Assembly (NCBI GenBank): GCA_934130595.1
Contig: CAKOYF010000009.1
Span: 1 to 63,666 of the forward strand
Length of the DNA: 63,666 nt
From: an uncultured Clostridia bacterium
Lineage (GTDB): Bacteria > Bacillota > Clostridia > TANB77 > CAG-465
Direction of reading: 5' to 3'
The position numbers and the translations under genes were made by a program. This document shows, piece after piece, positions 8,857 through 17,565 of the stretch. Position 1 is the first letter of the stretch; each line of letters starts with the position of its first letter. The notes beneath the pieces were generated by a model. That model made no database searches. It saw only the letters and a program-made list of their open reading frames with translations, and had not been told where the DNA came from.

Positions 8857-10119
8857 CTATATTATTCTTATTATATCTTTAATAGTAACAAAAAATGTTA
8901 AGGCAAGTAACAATCCTAATCCTATGTATGAAATTGTTAATTCAACTTTTTCTGAAACTTTCTTTTTAGTTATTGCTTCTATTAATACTAACACAATTTT
9001 TCCTCCATCTAGTGGCGGGAATGGTAAAATGTTAGCAACACCAACAGCCATACTAATCATTGCCATTAAATAGAAGAAATTAAGTACTCCTGAGCTCTTA
9101 GACACAACTTCACCTATTCCAACTATTCCAGACATATTAGAAATAGAAACTTTTCCTGTAAATAGATTTACATATGAGCCTACTATACTCTTTATATTTT
9201 GTATTGTCTCACAAAATGCATAAGATATATTTGACTTAGTTGCTTTTACACTTTCAATTCCTAAATCAAAAACAACTTTTTCTTCTGGTACAACAGTAAA
9301 TTCTTTTATTTCATCATTTCTTTGAACTTTTATTTTTACTTCTTTACCTGCTTTGTCTTTTATCTCATTTACAATAGTTATAGCATCTGGTGTAGATACG
9401 TCATCTACTGATAATACAATATCTCCAGATTTTATTCCAACTTTTGCTGCACTTGTTCCAGCTCCTGTTAGCTCTATAACATTTGTAGAATTACCATTAT
9501 CATCTTGTTTAAATGTTACTCCAATTTTTCCTTCCACTTTTTGTGCATTTTTAACATCAGCTGTATATATTTCTCCATCTCTTTCATACTCTATAACTGC
9601 ATCAGTTTTATCTACATCTAAAGTATAATTAGAAATTTGTGAATATACTTTTATATTTTTTCCATCTATTGAGACAATTTTGTCTCCTTCTTTTAATCCT
9701 GCTTCTATTAAAACAGAATCACTATGCAAAGTTTTTATTTCAGATGTAGCAACGCTTGCATTTGAATATACTGAAAGAAATACAACAGTTGCTAATATAA
9801 AGTTAAAAATAACTCCCATAGAAAGAATTATTATTTTTTGTAGTGGATTTTTCTTTTGATAAGAAGTATCACTATTTTTATTTTCTTCTGTTTCTTCTTC
9901 TCCCTCTATTGCACAATATCCACCAAGAGGTAACCATCTTAAAGAATACATTGTTCCTTTATACTTTTTCTGGCAAATCTTAGGCCCAAATCCAATAGAA
10001 AATTCATCCACTCCTACACCAAAGCATTTACTTGCAAGGAAATGTCCAAACTCATGTATTGTAGCAACACTAAGTATTATTGCCAATAGCTTTACTATAG
10101 TTATTAAAAAACTTACCAA
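8857..10119 (-). CDS. rseP: RIP metalloprotease RseP (M50 site-2 protease)
   Basis: 420 residues. The zinc motif HEFGH is at residues 22-26 in the first membrane segment, followed by the GFGPKI region, a PDZ-type middle (IKSGDIVLSVDDVST) and a C-terminal NILPFPPLDGGK motif carrying the third zinc ligand Asp in a late membrane segment. Site-2 proteases cut membrane-embedded substrates such as anti-sigma factors. The start is a TTG with SD AAGGAGG 8 nt upstream. It lies 12 bp after cdsA and just before bofA. The PDZ makes it RseP/RasP-like rather than SpoIVFB-like, although neighbouring bofA raises the question of dual use. Confidence 0.93.
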   Translation of the reverse strand: MVSFLITIVKLLAIILSVATIHEFGHFLASKCFGVGVDEFSIGFGPKICQKKYKGTMYSLRWLPLGGYCAIEGEEETEENKNSDTSYQKKNPLQKIIILSMGVIFNFILATVVFLSVYSNASVATSEIKTLHSDSVLIEAGLKEGDKIVSIDGKNIKVYSQISNYTLDVDKTDAVIEYERDGEIYTADVKNAQKVEGKIGVTFKQDDNGNSTNVIELTGAGTSAAKVGIKSGDIVLSVDDVSTPDAITIVNEIKDKAGKEVKIKVQRNDEIKEFTVVPEEKVVFDLGIESVKATKSNISYAFCETIQNIKSIVGSYVNLFTGKVSISNMSGIVGIGEVVSKSSGVLNFFYLMAMISMAVGVANILPFPPLDGGKIVLVLIEAITKKKVSEKVELTISYIGLGLLLALTFFVTIKDIIRII

Positions 10120-10131
10120 TATTTTTCCTCC

Positions 10132-10956
10132 TTATAATAAATTAATTAAATACATAAAAATATATAATATTGGTGATATAAACATTATACTATCAAATCT
10201 ATCTAGTATTCCACCATGACCTGGTAATAAATTACTAAAATCTTTTTGTCCACAATATCTTTTTACTGAAGAAGCAGCAAGATCACCTATTTGACCAACT
10301 ATACTAAATACTGCTCCCATAATTGTCATTAATATTATATTAAATTGTGTATCAAAATATGTATTTGTCACATAACAAGTTACACCACTAACGATCATAG
10401 CTGCTATTATTCCAGCTATTGATCCCTCATAACTTTTTTTAGGACTTACTACAGGTGATAATTTGTGTTTACCAAATCTTGAGCCGATTTCATAAGCAAA
10501 TGTATCAGTAGCAGTAGCACATAAAAATGCTAATATAACTAATATTCTACCATGTTGTTGCAAAAATAATAATTTAATAAATGAAAATAGAAATGGTACA
10601 TATACTATTGAAAAAAATGTAATTGCTAGATCCACAATATTAACTTCTAGTTTCTTAATTACAATATATGCAAACATTACTACTAAAATTATTGATAATG
10701 CAACTAATATTACATTTAACATTGCCATAGTACTTATATTTCCAATTAATGGTATTGCTAAGCAACTTATATATCCAATTAATGGTATAGGATGGTACCC
10801 CTTTGCTTTAAAACACTTATTATATTCATATATCCCTAGTATAGATAATAATGTAACGAATAAAGAGTCAACAATACTATTATTAATTGCAAGAACAGCT
10901 ACTATAACAACAACAAATACAAATCCTGTTGTTATTCTTTTTATTCTCTCCTTCAA
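10132..10956 (-). CDS. cdsA: Phosphatidate cytidylyltransferase (CDP-diglyceride synthase)
   Basis: 274 residues, seven to eight membrane segments. The C-terminal SSVKRYCGQKDFSNLLPGHGG plus ILDRFD is a full match to the CTP transferase 1 signature S-x-x-K-R-x4-K-D-...-H-G-G-x-x-D-R-x-D. It makes CDP-diacylglycerol for phospholipid synthesis. The TTG start has AAGGAG 9 nt upstream. It follows frr by 21 bp; uppS, which usually lies between frr and cdsA in Firmicutes, is absent. Confidence 0.95.
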   Translation of the reverse strand: MKERIKRITTGFVFVVVIVAVLAINNSIVDSLFVTLLSILGIYEYNKCFKAKGYHPIPLIGYISCLAIPLIGNISTMAMLNVILVALSIILVVMFAYIVIKKLEVNIVDLAITFFSIVYVPFLFSFIKLLFLQQHGRILVILAFLCATATDTFAYEIGSRFGKHKLSPVVSPKKSYEGSIAGIIAAMIVSGVTCYVTNTYFDTQFNIILMTIMGAVFSIVGQIGDLAASSVKRYCGQKDFSNLLPGHGGILDRFDSIMFISPILYIFMYLINLL

Positions 10957-10977
10957 TTTATATTACTCCTTACTTTT

Positions 10978-11526
10978 TTAAACTTCCATAACCTCTTTTT
11001 CTTTTTCTTCAATAACAGCATCAATTTTATCTGTATATTTATCTGTTATTTTTTGAATTTTTTCTTCTGCTACTTTAAGTTCATCTTCAGTCATTTCTCC
11101 GCTATTTTTTAATTTTTTAGCTTCATCAATTCCATCTCTTCTTGTGTTTCTTACAGCAATTTTTGCTTCTTCACCTAAAGATCTAACTTCTTTTACTATT
11201 TGTTTTCTTCTTTCTTCATTTAATTCTGGGAATGTAAGTCTTACTCCATTACCATCATTAATAGGATTAACTCCAAGTTCTGCTACTTGTATTGCTTTTG
11301 TAATTGCACCAAGAAGTGATCTATCCCATGGTGTAATTAATATTTGTCTAGCTTCTGGAACAGATATAGCACCAATTTGATTTAATGGTGTTTGTACTCC
11401 ATAGTATTCAACTGTTACTTTGTTTAAGATAGCTGGATTTGCTCTTCCTGCTCTTATTCCTGCTAATTCTTCGCATAAGTAATCTATTGCCTTTTGCATT
11501 TTATCTTCAATTTGTTCGTATTCCAT
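10978..11526 (-). CDS. frr: Ribosome recycling factor
   Basis: 182 residues, standard RRF length. GIRAGRANPAIL and YYGVQTPLNQIGAISVPEAR are typical, with the helical ELNEERRKQIVKEVRSLGEEAKIAVRNTRRD segment and a C-terminal helix ending KEKEVMEV. With EF-G it splits post-termination ribosomes. It starts its own transcription unit here (promoter at 11561-11588), instead of following pyrH, which is not in the window. Confidence 0.97.
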   Translation of the reverse strand: MEYEQIEDKMQKAIDYLCEELAGIRAGRANPAILNKVTVEYYGVQTPLNQIGAISVPEARQILITPWDRSLLGAITKAIQVAELGVNPINDGNGVRLTFPELNEERRKQIVKEVRSLGEEAKIAVRNTRRDGIDEAKKLKNSGEMTEDELKVAEEKIQKITDKYTDKIDAVIEEKEKEVMEV

Positions 11527-11560
11527 AATTTTCTCTCCTTTTAAATTTACTCATAATATA

Positions 11561-11588
11561 ATTATACATTAAAATCATAAAAAATCAA
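11561..11588 (-). promoter_or_regulatory. Promoter of the frr-cdsA-rseP-bofA operon
   Basis: Minus strand TTGATT, 16-bp spacer, TATAAT, ending 35 bp before the frr ATG. Confidence 0.55.
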
Positions 11589-11591
11589 TAA

Positions 11592-13550
11592 TTAATATCC
11601 ATACAAATACTGATTTCTACTTTTTTTAAATTTAACAACTTTGTTTCTTACATAGCTTTCTAATTTAGTCATAAATTCATCTGCTGATATTTGCTTTTGC
11701 TCTACCATTGCAAGTCCTTTTTCCCAACTTGCTGTAAGCTCTGGATTTAATATATCTGGCATTGTTGAAACTATAATATCATATATAGCTTCTCCTCTTT
11801 TGGTTGGTGTCAATATCTGAGTTTTAGCATTAGTTTCAATATAGTCTATTCTTTCAAGTTTTTTTATTATTTCACCACGAGTAGCACTTGTACCAATACC
11901 GCTTCCTTTTATTTGCTCACGAAGTTCTTCATCCTCAATTAACTTTCCAGCATTTTCCATTGCCAAAATCATAGCACCAGAATTATATCTTTTAGGAGGT
12001 GTTGTTTCACCTTCTTTTATATTAAATCCTTTAATATTTAAAACATCATTTTTCTTTAGTTTGGATAATACATTTATATCATCATTTTCGTTTTCTTCAT
12101 CTTCTTTTTCTTCTGATTTTATATTCTTTTCATTTTTATATACTTCTAAATATCCTAAATTTGTGCACACTTTTCCATTTGCAAAAAAACGTTCGTCTCC
12201 AACTTTTAATGTTATAGATAATCTATTATATTCAGCAGCAGGGAAAAATATTGCTAAAAATCTTTTAACTATTAATTCATATACATTTCTTTCTAATTCA
12301 GTAAGCTTTTGTAAATTTTCTTTTCCTTCACCAGTTGGAATTATAGCATAGTGATCTGTTATTTTACTATCATCTACATATTTTGTCTTTTCTAGCTTTG
12401 TACTATACTTTTCCTCAGACATTTTTTTTATTAATCCATTTATTTCATCACTTATATTTAGCTTTGCTATACCATTTAAATTTTTAGTTATAACTTTTGC
12501 TATTGCACTAGATAACACCCTTGCATCAGTTCTTGGATATGTAACTAATTTTTTTTCATACAAACTTTGTATAGTTTGTAATGTTTGATCTGGACTTATT
12601 TTAAACTTCCTTGTACACTCATTTTGTGCCTCTGCTAAATTAAATAAAAGTGGAGGATTTTCTTTATTCTTCTTTTTTGTTATATTCTCTACAACAGCAT
12701 TTTCCTCTTTTTTCAACTTTTCTATAAACTTCAAAGCGTCCTCTTTCTTTTTAAATCCAGTTTCATTGTATAAACATGGATGGTCGTAAACTACTGATCC
12801 TTCTACAGCTTTAAAATCTGCTAAAATATCTGTTTCCTTATTAAATGTTCCTTGTATTTTATAAAAATTAACTTTTTTGAAGTTTCTTATTTCTCTTTCT
12901 CTATTTACAATAAGACCTAAAACACAAGTCATTACTCTACCTATAGATATAACTGCTCTTTCTTCATTCATAGTTTTGGCTAAATTTTTAGCATACATTA
13001 AAGAAATAAGTCTTGAGAAGTTTATTCCTATTAAATAATCTTCTTTTGCTCTTAGATACGCTGCATCAGATAAACTATCATATTCTTTAATATCTTTTGC
13101 TTCTCTTATTCCTCTTAAGATTTCTTCCTCTGTTTGAGAATCTATCCATACACGCTTTAACGCAGCTTTAGGATTTGGTTTTGCCATCATAAAAACAAGA
13201 CGTTGTATATACTCTCCTTCACGTCCAGAGTCTCCTGCATTATATATGACTTCTACATCTTCTCGTTGTAATATTCCTTTTATTGTGTTAAATTGTTTTC
13301 CTTGTATTCCAGGTAAAATCTCATACTTCCATTCTTTAGGTAAAAATGGTAATGTATCAAGTCTCCACATTTTTAGCTTTTCATCATATACTTCTGGATA
13401 ACTCATTGTTACTAAATGTCCATAACACCAAGTAATTATCCATTCATCTGATTCTATATATCCATCTTTTCTATTAGTATTTATCTTTAAAGCTTTTGCA
13501 AATTCCATTGCAACGCTTGGCTTTTCTGTAATTATTACCTTTTTTGCCAT
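11592..13550 (-). CDS. topB: DNA topoisomerase III (type IA)
   Basis: About 652 residues from the ATG at 13550, chosen because GGAGAG lies 6 nt upstream; the ATG at 13556 abuts the SD. The N-terminal Toprim domain begins KKVIITEKPSVAMEFAKAL and includes the acidic DSGREGEY motif. The active-site Tyr lies in LVTYPRTDARVLSS (about residue 338). GSGIGTSATRGEIIKKLER is the conserved type IA motif near the C-terminus. There is no zinc-finger tail and the protein ends in a short basic segment. It relaxes and decatenates single-stranded DNA during recombination and replication. It appears monocistronic, between the deacetylase terminator and the frr promoter. Confidence 0.95.
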   Translation of the reverse strand: MAKKVIITEKPSVAMEFAKALKINTNRKDGYIESDEWIITWCYGHLVTMSYPEVYDEKLKMWRLDTLPFLPKEWKYEILPGIQGKQFNTIKGILQREDVEVIYNAGDSGREGEYIQRLVFMMAKPNPKAALKRVWIDSQTEEEILRGIREAKDIKEYDSLSDAAYLRAKEDYLIGINFSRLISLMYAKNLAKTMNEERAVISIGRVMTCVLGLIVNREREIRNFKKVNFYKIQGTFNKETDILADFKAVEGSVVYDHPCLYNETGFKKKEDALKFIEKLKKEENAVVENITKKKNKENPPLLFNLAEAQNECTRKFKISPDQTLQTIQSLYEKKLVTYPRTDARVLSSAIAKVITKNLNGIAKLNISDEINGLIKKMSEEKYSTKLEKTKYVDDSKITDHYAIIPTGEGKENLQKLTELERNVYELIVKRFLAIFFPAAEYNRLSITLKVGDERFFANGKVCTNLGYLEVYKNEKNIKSEEKEDEENENDDINVLSKLKKNDVLNIKGFNIKEGETTPPKRYNSGAMILAMENAGKLIEDEELREQIKGSGIGTSATRGEIIKKLERIDYIETNAKTQILTPTKRGEAIYDIIVSTMPDILNPELTASWEKGLAMVEQKQISADEFMTKLESYVRNKVVKFKKSRNQYLYGY

Positions 13551-13644
13551 ATTCATCTCTCCAAACTTCCTTTATTATACTATAAATTTACTAATAAATC
13601 AAAAAAATATAACAATAAAAAGTGTCATTTATTAAGAAAAAATC

Positions 13645-13663
13645 CCGGCTTAATTTAAGCCGG
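13645..13663 (-). terminator. Intrinsic terminator after the polysaccharide deacetylase gene
   Basis: GC-rich inverted repeat CCGGCTT / AAGCCGG with a 5-nt loop, followed on the minus strand by GATTTTTTC. It is 14 bp after the stop codon. Confidence 0.9.
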
Positions 13664-13676
13664 AATTTTATTTATA

Positions 13677-14960
13677 TTATTGTCTGCCACTATAAAATAC
13701 TTTTGTTTTAGATGTATCGTATCCTTTTGCCTCAAGAAGCTGAGATACTGTAACCATTTGATATCCTTGTTCTTCTAATTGTGAAACTATTTTTTCTACA
13801 GCTGGAACTGTTGTTGAATGAATATCATGAAGAAGAATTATATCTCCATCTTGTACACTGTTCATAACTAAAGGTACAATTTGCTTTTCATCTCTACTTT
13901 TCCAGTCTAAAGAGTCAATATTCCATAAAATTAGTGGATAATTTATACTATTTTTTACAGTATCATTTATTGCTCCATATGGTGGTCTTACAAGTTTTGG
14001 TCTTTTGCCAATTATTTTATATATGGCATCTGAGGTTCTTTCTACTTGAGAAACAATTTCGTCTTGGGATAGCTTTGTAAGTTGCTTATGATCCCATGTA
14101 TGTATTCCAATTTCGTTTCCTCTTTTATACACATCCTTTACAACTTCTTCGTTATTTACTACATTTTGTCCAAGCATAAAAAATGTAGCTTTAGCATTAT
14201 GTGCATCTAAAATATCTAGTATTTTCTGTGTGTTTGTTGCATGTGGTCCATCGTCTAAAGTTATTGCTACCATTTTTTTGTTTTTATCTACAACATTTGA
14301 AAATAGTAACTCATATTCTTCCTGACTAATGTCATAATTGGAAGCTGTTAAAACCTTAGAAGAAGCATATTCTTTTAAAGAATTATATGTACAATTGTTA
14401 GTGTTTGTACTACTAAAAAATTGTATTACCTTTTGTTTAAAGACATAATTTTCAGTGTACACACTACTTAGTACTCGTTCATATCCAGATTTAAATATAT
14501 CATCTAGACTAATGCTTTTTCCTTCTTTTACATCATAGTTAAAGGTTTTTATTGTTGTATTATATTTTTCTTCTTGAACCTTTTTGATAATAGATGTAAT
14601 TTTTACACTTGCTATATTGTCATTTGCCTTGTATGTATCAATGACATTCTTATATACTGCCTTATCTTTTGGCGCTACTCTATCTGTTGTCTCATTTTCT
14701 TTCTTAAATTCTGCTAGTTGATTATCTATGTAGCTATTTACGTCTAGTGCTATAAGTTCATCTGCATCAAGCTTTTGAATGTACGCTTCATAGTTTTTCT
14801 CGCCTTCTTCTTTGTTTACAACACTTCCAAATTCAACGCTATCAGATAATAAATCTGGTACCTCCACAGGCTGTAAGTAATTGTTCCATACTAAACAACC
14901 AATAAGAAAAACTATAGCAATTACTATAATTGCCACTAAAAATTTGAATACCTTTCTCAT
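13677..14960 (-). CDS. Membrane-anchored polysaccharide deacetylase (CE4/NodB domain)
   Basis: 427 residues. One N-terminal membrane segment (8-26) is followed by an extracytoplasmic region of about 200 residues resembling the domain found before NodB in PdaC-type enzymes, then a NodB domain. Metal and catalytic motifs are visible: TLDDGPH (Asp pair), HTWDHKQL (H-x3-H), RPPYGAIN, and GDIILLHDIH at the end. Enzymes of this kind deacetylate peptidoglycan GlcNAc or MurNAc and alter lysozyme sensitivity. It has its own promoter (15048-15076) and terminator. The exact substrate cannot be told from sequence. Confidence 0.92.
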   Translation of the reverse strand: MRKVFKFLVAIIVIAIVFLIGCLVWNNYLQPVEVPDLLSDSVEFGSVVNKEEGEKNYEAYIQKLDADELIALDVNSYIDNQLAEFKKENETTDRVAPKDKAVYKNVIDTYKANDNIASVKITSIIKKVQEEKYNTTIKTFNYDVKEGKSISLDDIFKSGYERVLSSVYTENYVFKQKVIQFFSSTNTNNCTYNSLKEYASSKVLTASNYDISQEEYELLFSNVVDKNKKMVAITLDDGPHATNTQKILDILDAHNAKATFFMLGQNVVNNEEVVKDVYKRGNEIGIHTWDHKQLTKLSQDEIVSQVERTSDAIYKIIGKRPKLVRPPYGAINDTVKNSINYPLILWNIDSLDWKSRDEKQIVPLVMNSVQDGDIILLHDIHSTTVPAVEKIVSQLEEQGYQMVTVSQLLEAKGYDTSKTKVFYSGRQ

Positions 14961-15047
14961 AAAAATATTCCCTCCTTAATAATATTTTTTTCCAATGATG
15001 TTAATAACTAAATTCTTAGTCATTTTAAACAAAAATGTTGCTAATAA

Positions 15048-15076
15048 ATTATACACCACCTTTATTCCAAAAGCAA
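15048..15076 (-). promoter_or_regulatory. Promoter of the polysaccharide deacetylase gene
   Basis: Minus strand TTGCTT, exactly 17 bp, TATAAT. The -10 box ends 87 bp before the ATG, leaving a leader of about 80 nt in which I see no clear riboswitch. Confidence 0.65.
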
Positions 15077-15110
15077 TATTTTACATAATTTTTGTTATAA
15101 AATATAAAAA

Positions 15111-15136
15111 ACTCAAACTGCTAATGCAATTTGAGT
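15111..15136 (-). terminator. Intrinsic terminator after htrA
   Basis: Minus strand stem ACTCAAA-t-TGC / GCA-g-TTTGAGT, loop ATTA, then TTTTTTATATTTT. Confidence 0.85.
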
Positions 15137-15152
15137 CTTAGTTTTCAAATAG

Positions 15153-16313
15153 TTAGTTTGTTGCTGTATCAGTATTTACATTTTCGTCGCTTCCTAAAGT
15201 AACGTCTCCTTCTTTATACTCACCACTTCTGTATACTTTTATTTTAACTTTATCTCCTATTTGTTTTTGATTTTTTATATTATTTAGTTCTTGAACTGAT
15301 GTAACTGTTTGACCATCAAATTCTACTATAATATCTCCTTTTTGTATTCCTGCTTGAGCTGCTGGAGAATCACTTCCTAATTGATATACATATATACCTT
15401 CAACTAGTTTATTTCTTCTTGCTGTTGTTTCATCTAAGTCTATACCATAAATTCCTAAATATGGTCTAACAATCTTTCCTGATGTTTTTAATTCTTCGAT
15501 TATTTTTAATGCATCATCAATTGGAATTGCAAATCCTAAACCCTCTACAGAAGTATCATTAATTTTTACTGTATTAATTCCTATTACTTCTCCTTTAGCA
15601 TTTACTAAAGCTCCACCACTGTTTCCTGGGTTTATTGCTGCATCAGTTTGTATAACATGATAAGTTCTACCGTCTGTTGTAATTGTTCTATTTAATGCAG
15701 ATACATATCCTACAGTTACACTGCCTGCAAACTCTTGACCTAATGGGTTACCTATAGCTACAGCTAGTTCACCTACTTCAAGTTCTGAAGATTTTCCAAA
15801 AGTTGCTGGTGTTAATCCTGTAGCATCTATTTTTAACAATGCTAAATCTGTTACTTCATCTGTTCCCACAATTTTAGCTTCATATTCTTTTTCATCTGAT
15901 AATGTTATTTTAACTATTGCATTAGATGAACTTAAAGCATCTTCAATTACATGATAATTTGTTATTATATATCCATCTTCTGAATAAACTATTCCTGATC
16001 CTTCAGATTCACCTTGAGATAATTGACCAAACATACTTGGCTCATAGTATGTTACACTTACTCCAACTACAGATGGTCCTGCAATCTTTGCTACTGCAAC
16101 AACTGGGTTTTCAACATTTTCAACATTATATGTTGTATTATTTGCTCCCTTTATTTTAAAATCTGATCCTTTTGTAACTAAAAAATATGTTGATAGTGAG
16201 CTTAATACTGAAACAATTATTACTCCTATCATTATTATTAAAACTTTGGGTACTCTACTTTTTTTCTTCTCAGAAAAAATTTGTACATTTGTCTGTTTTT
16301 CATTTTCCTCCAT
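15153..16313 (-). CDS. htrA: HtrA/DegP-type membrane-anchored serine protease
   Basis: 386 residues. There is a cytoplasmic head, a membrane segment (about 23-46), an S1C trypsin-like domain and one C-terminal PDZ domain (GIYVYQLGSDSPAAQAGIQKGDIIVEFDGQ). The catalytic triad is legible: H121 in NYHVIED, D156 in TDLALLKID, S232 in NPGNSGGAL. HtrA proteases degrade misfolded proteins outside the membrane under stress. SD GGAGG; own terminator downstream. The gene begins 14 bp after the BaiN-type flavoprotein gene, so the two may be co-transcribed. Confidence 0.96.
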   Translation of the reverse strand: MEENEKQTNVQIFSEKKKSRVPKVLIIMIGVIIVSVLSSLSTYFLVTKGSDFKIKGANNTTYNVENVENPVVAVAKIAGPSVVGVSVTYYEPSMFGQLSQGESEGSGIVYSEDGYIITNYHVIEDALSSSNAIVKITLSDEKEYEAKIVGTDEVTDLALLKIDATGLTPATFGKSSELEVGELAVAIGNPLGQEFAGSVTVGYVSALNRTITTDGRTYHVIQTDAAINPGNSGGALVNAKGEVIGINTVKINDTSVEGLGFAIPIDDALKIIEELKTSGKIVRPYLGIYGIDLDETTARRNKLVEGIYVYQLGSDSPAAQAGIQKGDIIVEFDGQTVTSVQELNNIKNQKQIGDKVKIKVYRSGEYKEGDVTLGSDENVNTDTATN

Positions 16314-16327
16314 ATTATCATTCCTCC

Positions 16328-17563
16328 TTAATTTTTACCAGCTGCAACAGCAGTTGAAAAGGCTATTTGTAAATTAAATCCACCAGTCAATGCATCTATA
16401 TCTAGTACTTCACCTGCTAAATACAAATTAGGTATAACCTTAGATTCCATTGTTTTAGGATTTACTTGTTTTACATCTACACCACCACATGTTACAATAG
16501 CAATGTCTATTGGCATAAATCCAGATAATACTATCTTAAAATCTTTTATACTATTTACTAATCTTAATCTTTCTTCACGTGTTATTTGGTGTACTTTTTT
16601 ATCTTCACTTATTTTACTTTTCTCAATTATAATTGGTATTAATTTTTGTGGCAATAAATCATCTAAAGCGTTTTTAAATTCTTTATTTGAATATTTTTCA
16701 AAATCTCTTTGTATACGTTTATCTAATACTTCTTCACTAAGAGCAGGCTTTAAATCTATTGATGCATAAATTTTATGATTATTTAATTTATTATCCACAT
16801 CTTGTATTCTATTTAATACACTACTTCCACTTAATACTATTGGTCCTGTAAGTCCAAAGTGTGCAAAAAGCATCTCACCAAAAGAGTCATATATCATCTT
16901 GTCTGAATCATAAATCTTAAATGACACATTTTTTAAAGTTAACCCTTGAAGTCTTTTACATACACTATCTTCTGATTTTAATGGTACTAAACCTGGTTTT
17001 AAGTCTACTATGTTATGTCCATATTTTTCTAATATCTTAAAACAAGCTCCATCACTTCCTGTTGTTTTATAACTCATACCACCAGTACAGATAATAAATT
17101 TATCTCCTAGTATATCTACTGAATTAGTCTTTATTCCAACAAGATTTCCTGATTCTATAATAAAATCTGTTATATATGTATTGTATTTTATATGAACATT
17201 ATATTTTACAAGTTCTCTTTTTAAAGCATCTACTATATCTTGTGCTTTATCACTTTGGGGAAATATTCTGCCTCCACGTTCCACTTTTGTTGGAATACCT
17301 AAAGAGTTAAAATACTCAACTACATCTTGGTTATTAAAATTCATATATGAACTATACATAAATTTATTATTTTTTATTATGTTTCTTTTAAAATCCTCAA
17401 TATCTCCATCAAAGGTAACATTACATCTTCCTTTTCCTGTTATTTTAATTTTATTTCCAAGGCTTGATGTTTTTTCAATTAAAGTTACTTTATTACCCTC
17501 TTTTGCACTAGTGATTGCAGCCATCATTCCAGCTGCTCCACCACCTATTACAACTACTTTCAT
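16328..17563 (-). CDS. NAD(P)/FAD-dependent oxidoreductase, BaiN/RdsA (HI0933) family
   Basis: 411 residues. The N-terminal dinucleotide fold is VVVIGGGAAGMMAAITSAKEG, followed by the family motif GNKIKITGKGRCNVTF. The C-terminal LYLAGEVLDIDALTGGFNLQIAFSTA is the second FAD-contact motif. The family is a set of flavoproteins of mostly unproven substrate; BaiN members reduce bile-acid intermediates in some gut Clostridia, but that cannot be assumed here. The gene overlaps no neighbour and lies 2 bp after the PLP lyase gene, suggesting co-transcription. SD AGGAG. Confidence 0.88.
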   Translation of the reverse strand: MKVVVIGGGAAGMMAAITSAKEGNKVTLIEKTSSLGNKIKITGKGRCNVTFDGDIEDFKRNIIKNNKFMYSSYMNFNNQDVVEYFNSLGIPTKVERGGRIFPQSDKAQDIVDALKRELVKYNVHIKYNTYITDFIIESGNLVGIKTNSVDILGDKFIICTGGMSYKTTGSDGACFKILEKYGHNIVDLKPGLVPLKSEDSVCKRLQGLTLKNVSFKIYDSDKMIYDSFGEMLFAHFGLTGPIVLSGSSVLNRIQDVDNKLNNHKIYASIDLKPALSEEVLDKRIQRDFEKYSNKEFKNALDDLLPQKLIPIIIEKSKISEDKKVHQITREERLRLVNSIKDFKIVLSGFMPIDIAIVTCGGVDVKQVNPKTMESKVIPNLYLAGEVLDIDALTGGFNLQIAFSTAVAAGKN

Positions 17564-17565
17564 CC

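Noticed and set aside
14970..15048. Riboswitch in the leader before the polysaccharide deacetylase gene
   Set aside because: The leader is about 80 nt, very AT-rich and has no convincing helices apart from the SD region.
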